Assembly: GCA_964564025.1 (NCBI GenBank)
Contig: CAZLZO010000025.1
Location: forward strand, 1 to 20,143
Direction of reading: 5' to 3'
From: DRYM01 sp964564025
GTDB lineage: Archaea; Thermoproteota; Thermoprotei_A; EX4484-217-1
Length of the DNA: 20,143 nucleotides
Part shown: piece by piece, positions 15,801-20,143 of the stretch
Numbering within the stretch: the first letter of the stretch is position 1
Layout of the letters: the number at the start of each line of letters is the position of its first letter
Program-made: the position numbers and the translations under genes
Notes under the pieces: model-generated
Told to the model about the DNA's origin: nothing
What the model saw: only the letters and a program-made list of their open reading frames with translations
Database searches by the model: none

Positions 15801-16370
15801 AGGTGGAGGTATACATTTTCTATCATAAGATGCAACCTCACTATACCTTCCAAGCTTATGAGCAATATAGCCCCAAATAGTCTTAACGTACATACCATCT
15901 TCAGGTACAGGTGCAAACTCTTTTTCGCTTCCATCAGCAACTACAATGTTGATCTCTATGTTTTTTAGAGCTTTCCAGTTACGATACACAAACTTAGCTA
16001 TCTCCTTATCTAATACTGAAATGATAGTTTTCGCCTTATAGGGGTTTTCAACATTTCTTACAATATTAAGCAGGTGATATAGAACTGCAAGGCTATGAGA
16101 CTTACCGCCACCAAAAAGCGAAGGCAGTACGAGAAGCTTATTATACATCAGATATTCTCTACCATCCCACACTACTTTAGTCTTGCCAAGCAATCCCATT
16201 AACGTCTTTATGATAAGAGTTTTCATAGTTGAAGTTACATGTGTTCTCTTAAAGAACTCTACAGGGTCTAGTAGAAACCTTGGAGCAGTGCCTCTAACAA
16301 TACGGGTTAAATCTATTGCAGGCTCATATCTTCCCTCAACAATTTCACGTCTCACTTTAAGACCTTTCAC
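12834..16370 (-). CDS. DUF499 (COG1483) AAA+ ATPase
   Basis: A 1178-residue ATPase of the DUF499 family, related to the PglY/BrxC ATPases of phage-resistance systems. Walker A is PSLFGGGKS at 83-91, preceded by the family-typical leader with EPAIDL and FFKRTH; Walker B is VILIDEIARYY with D208/E209. The middle is helical. From about 950 to 1040 there is a beta-rich, Ig-like segment, and the last 120 residues look like another alpha/beta domain ending in an acidic tail. It is 28 bases downstream of the methylase gene and overlaps the next gene. The start is uncertain: GTG at 16370 has no SD nearby, while GTG at 16355 has AAGGT 6 bases upstream. In known systems this protein is thought to couple ATP hydrolysis to sensing or loading; the exact role is unproven. 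Confidence 0.9.
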   Translation of the reverse strand: MKGLKVRREIVEGRYEPAIDLTRIVRGTAPRFLLDPVEFFKRTHVTSTMKTLIIKTLMGLLGKTKVVWDGREYLMYNKLLVLPSLFGGGKSHSLAVLYHLLNIVRNVENPYKAKTIISVLDKEIAKFVYRNWKALKNIEINIVVADGSEKEFAPVPEDGMYVKTIWGYIAHKLGRYSEVASYDRKCIPPPKDALRNVLDGSGAVILIDEIARYYSRTRELSRDTINTFLMNLSEVLTTEEITKCVIVITVPYDVERGIVEEAHADIVRPEVIKKILDRVGSGNTIPVVTTVDLPSILRKRILEEDEEALRKYGKRIADAIYDSAVEVSRQILSRRGGREKLGEDLEKTYPFHSETITVLRLLHMYLSKYIQATRNPIKIASEAILAIKKGLYDWLGFEPYLVMPFHIPIILEGVLSESFPLTFAEYRVFREILLRDVVHPVRDIREKVKLGDNIVEKISQELHVPGFMITTYIWLRSLAGGGLLSRAEAYPTTDDVAFAIMDYETVKNSDWMDVPKILRSLHGKLTYLAEHSGRWLFRRIPDLLQLIERYARDVLPYQVYDELAKYFSEIRKAGRSTYKIKVLGNAQVVFVKYGEEAKLPDELDINRPTIVIFTREALDGEVEKVLERNNIVVLKPDNVRIVSKEDLLAKPELKRYRTYWDALRNELKYLVACERVTDEILRKEYAEELEKSRELFDLLMAKKKQYENDFRDTVNFLIPRVYHSLYIKRAGKIIELSGLTIRSDAPLEYCIEVVLEGNGYLKDTLKGIELENIIRDYLKVDMREKKEGIIISDIWNFFLNNNTIEKIPIIPYKAILESVYELLRGLDYGVIIENNIYWKKVYGSRKEAENVIFFNGKDTGEDVVKELRRIMALLYRTGGVAKLVYWEHLVEPWLERLRPEKGKKLMAFKPSREAVSLEELKSTYNWEEVLKDSAVFLEELKAIIELELPQEVEKGKEFEAVLRITSETYKGKVRAEILSPYIEITDKEFEEVIPVEKELTMKVSEEVVMPRITIRVLAYSESGEKLGDETFFLTLKIPPVGPLPPKKEWISRDYVLKLLRERKLRAIYGVRSKEVGDLIILSHVITCPAKVSLVIEVERVADVYEATAKFTMENLLLDKISQVQGTIASIPKMGDSRVVIEIRFDKPLSVDEVEKNIELKELPDNVELEAEYEVEESE

Positions 16371-16398
16371 GGGAGGAACATTTAAGCTCGTACAAAAA

Positions 16399-19300
16399 TC
16401 ACCCCATTAAGTTCTTAAGAATACTTTTACATAAGCTGCCCTCGGGATCACCCTCAATACTTGATAAGGCTTTAGCAACATTAATAGCTTCCTCTGTAAG
16501 CGACGGATATTTCAACATAAGCCTACCATAAACCTCCTTAAAATAGTCTGAACCCCTATGAACACCGTATTCTAGAAGATGTAAAACATCTATACTAGAA
16601 GTTAGCGGCTTAACCCCGCCTCTAATTTTGCTACTTACAACTTTAAGTTCTATAACATCTATGGATCTAAGACTAAGAACTTTTCTAACAGAGCTTATAG
16701 TTGCATCTTTAGGCGATAAGAACATAAACTTCTTAGCTTTAGCAACCTTAGCACCTTTACCTTCACCCTCACCTAAAGGCTTAACAATTCTATTCCTCCC
16801 CAATAACTCATATAACCTACTTAGCTGCTTTCTTTCACGAGTACCGTAAAGCCCATAGCCAAGCGTTATAAGGTCTTGACTATTTAAACTCCAATCCCAA
16901 CCCTTTAAACGGCCAAAAAGTCTTCTAACAACAATGTACGCTAAAGCTTCAGGGGACTTAACATAAACCTCCTCACCGACAAGAGCTTCTACAGCTAACC
17001 TGTAAGATTCACGAACAATATCTTCGCTTGAAAGTTCACCTGCAAACCTAACTATTTTATCATAAGATGTGAAAACTGAAAGACAAGCAGTCATAACAGA
17101 TAAGAACAAGTCTAAACCCTTAAATCCAAGCTTCTCTGCCTTCTCCAATGCTTCTCTAGCTTTCTTCAAAGCCTCTTTTCTAACACCATCAACTAACGCC
17201 ACCCCACCCTGCTTCCTCTTCCTCCAAACAACAACAATACTAGACTCTAAAGCAACCTTACCCCTAGCAGTAACTCTCTGAGCAGACTCAGTAGCAAAAC
17301 CCCAAGCCCTAGTAACCATTAAACCAGCATGTCTCCAACCAGCCTCAACAAGCTCAATCCAAGCCTCAGGGCTAGAATGAGCAAAATAAGTAATAATAAG
17401 ACCCCCATCTCTAACAACCCTAACCATCCTCTTAAACGCCCTAGACAACAACCAAGTATAATAGTCAGTAGGGCTTCTCAAACCAAAATACTTAATCCTA
17501 CCCTCATTCAAACTAATCTCCCTAGGAGCCAAAGACTCCCACTGAACCCTATAAACCAAAGCCCCCCTATGAAACCTAGGAGCCAACCCTTCATCACTTA
17601 AAGCTCTCCTAAGCCAAACATAGTAGAAATCACTGAGCTCCGCATAAGGCACGTCATCACGGTAGGGCGGGTCAGTAACGATAACGTCAAACTTTTCATT
17701 ACCGAGTTCACTAAGCACAGTAGCGTCATCAAGCAAAACCCTAACCTTGCTAGGACTACCAGAAACAGCAGAAACAAGATAAGACAAACCATCAACAACG
17801 GATTTTAAAGACCTTATGAAGGAGCCTAGAACATCTGCAACAGGATATTCCTCTACCCAGTTCCAAGTCATTGCAATACCTCTAAAAGCTAAAGCGTGGG
17901 CTATAAATTTCTGAGTAGGTTCAACAGATGTAGTGATACAATTATGTCTTATATGATTGACAAATGCTATTGCTAGGTATGTTGTTACCGCTTCTGCGTA
18001 TTCTTTAGAACCTTTTTGTATATTTGGTGGATCACTTAGAGCCATCCATGTTAATTCTTTTAACGTTTCTATAGCTTTTCTTTTCTGGCTTTCTGTTGGT
18101 AATAAATGCGGATATTTCTTTGAGATAAGTTCAACAGCTTTTCTAAACTTACCTTCTAGTAGAAGTTCTACTACATCATCTGTGAAAAGGAGCGAAGGCG
18201 GAATTCGTGGAGCTGAAGAAGTGAGTTTGCCTGTTGAGGATTGTATTAGCTTTTGCTTAAACTTTTCTTTATCTACCCTAGAAGGCTCGGGATCAACATG
18301 CATAAACTGGCACTTTTCCTCCTCGATTTTCTTTCCAGCTTCTCTTATCAGTTTGACAAGCTTGACTAAGGTTAAGAGCTGGCGTGGATTAAAGAGCTTA
18401 AACCACTTATCAAATCCATAGGGATATACCCATATACTCCTTGATTCATAGCTTGGTATCGGTTCTGTTGGTATGTCTGGGTCTCCCCATATCTGCTTCA
18501 GCTTTTCTAGTGCTTTCCAGAGCTTCTCGTTGTCCTCTTCATTACAAGGCTTGAACTTTAAGTCCTTGTTCACTATCTTTACTTTGGCTAGTAGTCTCGG
18601 TCTTGCTTTAGCATTCTTCAGCTCTTCTAGACTTATCCTTCCCTCTAAATATTCTTCGAGTCTTCTATTCCACTCTTTTATTGCATGCTTAGGGTAGAAC
18701 TCGAGTCTGTTTCTGATAAGTTGGGGTGTTTCTTTTTTGGAACCGTATGTTCTTCCTGTTTTAGTGTCTATGTATGTTATTTTACTTCCACATAGTAGGC
18801 ATTGGGCTAGTTCAGGTCTTCCTCTAACATTTGGCATCGGTGCTCCTGAGGTTTTTCCTTCAACTATTTCTATGTCTACTTTTGTTCCTTCGATTTTAGG
18901 TTTCATGTAGGTGTATTTTTTGCCTTTAACTTTTGCAAGCCACCAGTTTCCGACTAGTGGTGTATATTTTCCGCATAGTGTGTTTGGGCATTTAACTTCC
19001 CATGTTCCAATATATACTGCTACGTTTTCATCATATAGTTCTCTAACATCCGGGTCTTCTTTCAGCTTCTCTGTTATCCATTTACCCCATTTAGCTACAT
19101 CAACTATTATTGAAGGTACAACGTATGTTCCTTCGTCAATTATTTTCTTGGCTTTAGTAAGTTCTTTTACTGCGGCTTCTAAACCTAGCTTCTTAACTTC
19201 CCTACCTCTAATCTTTACTTTAATGTTCGAGTATGTTTTAGGGTATTCTAGTATGGCTTTTAGGAAAACATGTATTGTTGGTAGAAACTCTACTGCAACA

Positions 19301-19659
19301 ACTTCACCTAAACCCAGCCTAATAGCTTCTAAAGGTATTGAGCCGAAACCTGCGAAAGGATCTAGAAGCTTTACCTTACTGAACTCTTCACGAATATTTT
19401 GTGGTAGTTGAGGGTTTAACCTATGAGGTACTTTTTCTGCAAGCAGCTTTAGCCAGTAAATAAAATCTTTTCTTTCAACATCTTCTGGAAGTAGAGAACC
19501 AGCTATTACAGCTCTAGCTCCTGCCAACGGTTTTCTAGTCCACCAGAAAACCATTTCCCAGTATGGCGGTCTCCCTCCACCACCTTTCTCCTTAATAGAA
19601 GCCTTATTCACTATGTCCATTGGGAAGTTAGATGATTCTATGAATGTTGGTTTGTTCAT
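16399..19659 (-). CDS. DUF1156 adenine-specific DNA methylase (COG1743) with Zn-ribbon
   Basis: A 1086-residue SAM-dependent DNA methyltransferase. The N-terminus shows the DUF1156 hallmark (SNFPMDIVNKAS, then RPPYWEMVFWWTRKPLAGAR at about 30-49). Motif I, DPFAGFGSIPLEA, starts at D100; motif IV is DPPY at 663-666, followed by AELSDFYYVWLRR. The large spacing between them holds a Zn-ribbon with C224/C229 and C287/C290 and probably the target-recognition region. DPPY is typical of N6-adenine or N4-cytosine methylases; COG1743 is annotated as adenine-specific. The ATG at 19659 has GAGG 8 bases upstream (19671-19668). It is the first gene of the operon. Codon use is patchy: third positions are mostly A in about 18700-19000 but mostly T in about 17200-17700, hinting at a recombined gene. 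Its job is probably to mark host DNA as self. Confidence 0.92.
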   Translation of the reverse strand: MNKPTFIESSNFPMDIVNKASIKEKGGGGRPPYWEMVFWWTRKPLAGARAVIAGSLLPEDVERKDFIYWLKLLAEKVPHRLNPQLPQNIREEFSKVKLLDPFAGFGSIPLEAIRLGLGEVVAVEFLPTIHVFLKAILEYPKTYSNIKVKIRGREVKKLGLEAAVKELTKAKKIIDEGTYVVPSIIVDVAKWGKWITEKLKEDPDVRELYDENVAVYIGTWEVKCPNTLCGKYTPLVGNWWLAKVKGKKYTYMKPKIEGTKVDIEIVEGKTSGAPMPNVRGRPELAQCLLCGSKITYIDTKTGRTYGSKKETPQLIRNRLEFYPKHAIKEWNRRLEEYLEGRISLEELKNAKARPRLLAKVKIVNKDLKFKPCNEEDNEKLWKALEKLKQIWGDPDIPTEPIPSYESRSIWVYPYGFDKWFKLFNPRQLLTLVKLVKLIREAGKKIEEEKCQFMHVDPEPSRVDKEKFKQKLIQSSTGKLTSSAPRIPPSLLFTDDVVELLLEGKFRKAVELISKKYPHLLPTESQKRKAIETLKELTWMALSDPPNIQKGSKEYAEAVTTYLAIAFVNHIRHNCITTSVEPTQKFIAHALAFRGIAMTWNWVEEYPVADVLGSFIRSLKSVVDGLSYLVSAVSGSPSKVRVLLDDATVLSELGNEKFDVIVTDPPYRDDVPYAELSDFYYVWLRRALSDEGLAPRFHRGALVYRVQWESLAPREISLNEGRIKYFGLRSPTDYYTWLLSRAFKRMVRVVRDGGLIITYFAHSSPEAWIELVEAGWRHAGLMVTRAWGFATESAQRVTARGKVALESSIVVVWRKRKQGGVALVDGVRKEALKKAREALEKAEKLGFKGLDLFLSVMTACLSVFTSYDKIVRFAGELSSEDIVRESYRLAVEALVGEEVYVKSPEALAYIVVRRLFGRLKGWDWSLNSQDLITLGYGLYGTRERKQLSRLYELLGRNRIVKPLGEGEGKGAKVAKAKKFMFLSPKDATISSVRKVLSLRSIDVIELKVVSSKIRGGVKPLTSSIDVLHLLEYGVHRGSDYFKEVYGRLMLKYPSLTEEAINVAKALSSIEGDPEGSLCKSILKNLMG

Positions 19660-19684
19660 CAGATATTCCTCTAGAACTGCTTTT

Positions 19685-19719
19685 CACTATATTTTCTATT
19701 TCTCAAGGTTTTATATTGT
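19685..19719. promoter_or_regulatory. Divergent promoter region between methylase operon and EVE gene
   Basis: The AT-rich core TTTTATATTG (19709-19718) can serve either strand. On the plus strand it lies about 35 bases before the EVE start at 19750; read on the minus strand (CAATATAAAA) it would start transcription near 19688, leaving a short leader with the GAGG SD site before the methylase ATG. A second AT-rich element on the minus strand, AAAATATA (about 19695-19688), is an alternative. The shared 90-base spacer suggests joint control of reader and writer. Confidence 0.5.
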
Positions 19720-19749
19720 TAGTTGGAAATTGTTTGGGGTGTGCTTGAG

Positions 19750-20143
19750 ATGGTTAGGTTTTGGGTTTTTGCTGTTTCTGAGGAGAATTGGTTTGTTATT
19801 AAGGAGAATTGCGTTCATGGTGTTCCTGAGGGTTCTAAGGCTGTAGACCTTGTTGGGCCCGGTGATGTTGCTATTTTCTATGTTAAGAAGAGGGATGCTA
19901 GGAGTCTTGGTGGTAGGTTTGTTGGTGCTTTTAGAGTTACTTCTTCCTGGTTTAGAGAAGACAAACCCTTATGGCCTGATGAGGTTAGGGAGGGTAGGGT
20001 TAAGTATCCTTGGAGGGTAAGGCTTGAACCTGTTAAGCTCGGTGTTGCGGATTTCGACGAACTTGTGCCTAGGCTAAGCTTTATCGGAAATAAGGAGAGA
20101 GCATACGCCTATCTTGTAGGTACACCAGCAAACCTAAAACGAC
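19750..20143 (+). CDS. EVE-domain protein (UPF0310-like), 3' end outside window
   Basis: 131 codons are visible and the frame is open to the window edge; the family is about 145-150 residues, so little is missing. Typical EVE features: an opening strand with FWVFAVSEENWFVIKEN, then HGVPEGS, PGDVAIFYVKK, a GGRFVGAFRVTSSWF strand pair, PWRVRLEPVKL, and a C-terminal LSFIGNKERAYAYLVGTP. EVE belongs to the PUA-like fold and is known or predicted to bind modified bases in DNA or RNA. The ATG at 19750 is preceded by GGGGTG (19736-19741), a suitable SD. It is divergent from the DUF1156 methylase, so it may read the mark made by it or a modified base in invading DNA (inference). Codons are mostly T-ending (GTT, GGT, GCT, AGG), unlike most of the neighbouring operon. 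Confidence 0.9.
   Translation, partial: MVRFWVFAVSEENWFVIKENCVHGVPEGSKAVDLVGPGDVAIFYVKKRDARSLGGRFVGAFRVTSSWFREDKPLWPDEVREGRVKYPWRVRLEPVKLGVADFDELVPRLSFIGNKERAYAYLVGTPANLKR

Noticed and set aside
17957..19411. Long plus-strand open frames opposite the methylase
   Set aside because: They are serine/leucine-rich antisense shadows caused by the purine-rich coding strand; the methylase motifs lie on the minus strand.
7817..19659. Classification as DISARM or BREX
   Set aside because: There is no DUF1998 or phospholipase-D protein (DISARM) and no PglZ phosphatase (BREX); only the helicase, methylase and DUF499 types are shared.
1..20143. CRISPR array, insertion sequence or integrase
   Set aside because: No spaced direct repeats, no transposase or recombinase motifs and no tRNA-type attachment site were seen on either strand.

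Overview
The window looks like an accessory, defence-type region of a thermophilic archaeon, most likely a member of the Thermoproteota (Crenarchaeota). The reasons are AT-rich DNA with Arg codons almost all AGA/AGG and Ile often ATA, compact same-strand gene blocks with 1-10 base overlaps, frequent TTG/GTG starts, Shine-Dalgarno (SD) sites of the GGTGAT type, archaeal TATA boxes, and archaeal-type proteins (HerA-like ATPase, small winged-helix proteins, membrane transglutaminase, DUF1156/DUF499 pair). The species cannot be named from the sequence alone.

Layout. (1) 38-231: a frameshifted remnant of a winged-helix (wHTH) regulator, followed by an AT-rich gap ending in a TATA box. (2) 561-4078, plus strand: five genes that overlap or nearly touch. 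They encode three small wHTH proteins (two sharing an LEGI(I/V)EY motif), a helical protein with a HEPN-like R-x6-H motif plus a wHTH, and a HerA-like ATPase that lacks room for a HAS barrel and carries a coiled coil and wHTH instead. (3) 4286-6259: an OLD/AAA15-type ABC ATPase whose C-terminal Toprim-like region appears to have lost its acidic residues. (4) About 6396-7598: a membrane-anchored transglutaminase-like protein with Cys-His-Asp triad. (5) 7817-19659, minus strand: five tightly packed genes, transcribed in the order DUF1156 DNA methylase (with Zn-ribbon cysteines), DUF499 AAA+ ATPase, an unrecognised basic 203-residue protein, a SNF2-type helicase with a C-terminal DUF3883-like domain, and a beta-CASP metallo-beta-lactamase nuclease. 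(6) 19750 to the right edge, plus strand: an EVE-domain gene, divergent from the methylase across a 90-base intergenic region.

The minus-strand operon matches the helicase-methylase-ATPase (Hma-like) class of predicted restriction/defence systems. Here it is extended by a dedicated beta-CASP nuclease, a small unknown protein and a divergent EVE protein. A reasonable model is that the methylase marks host DNA, DUF499 and the helicase act as an ATP-driven sensing and translocation machine, the beta-CASP protein and/or DUF3883 domain cut nucleic acid, and EVE reads a modified base. The plus-strand five-gene cassette is a second candidate system, HEPN plus HerA plus several wHTH proteins, for which I know no established name. 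Coupling between the two blocks is inference; they may simply be neighbours in a defence island.
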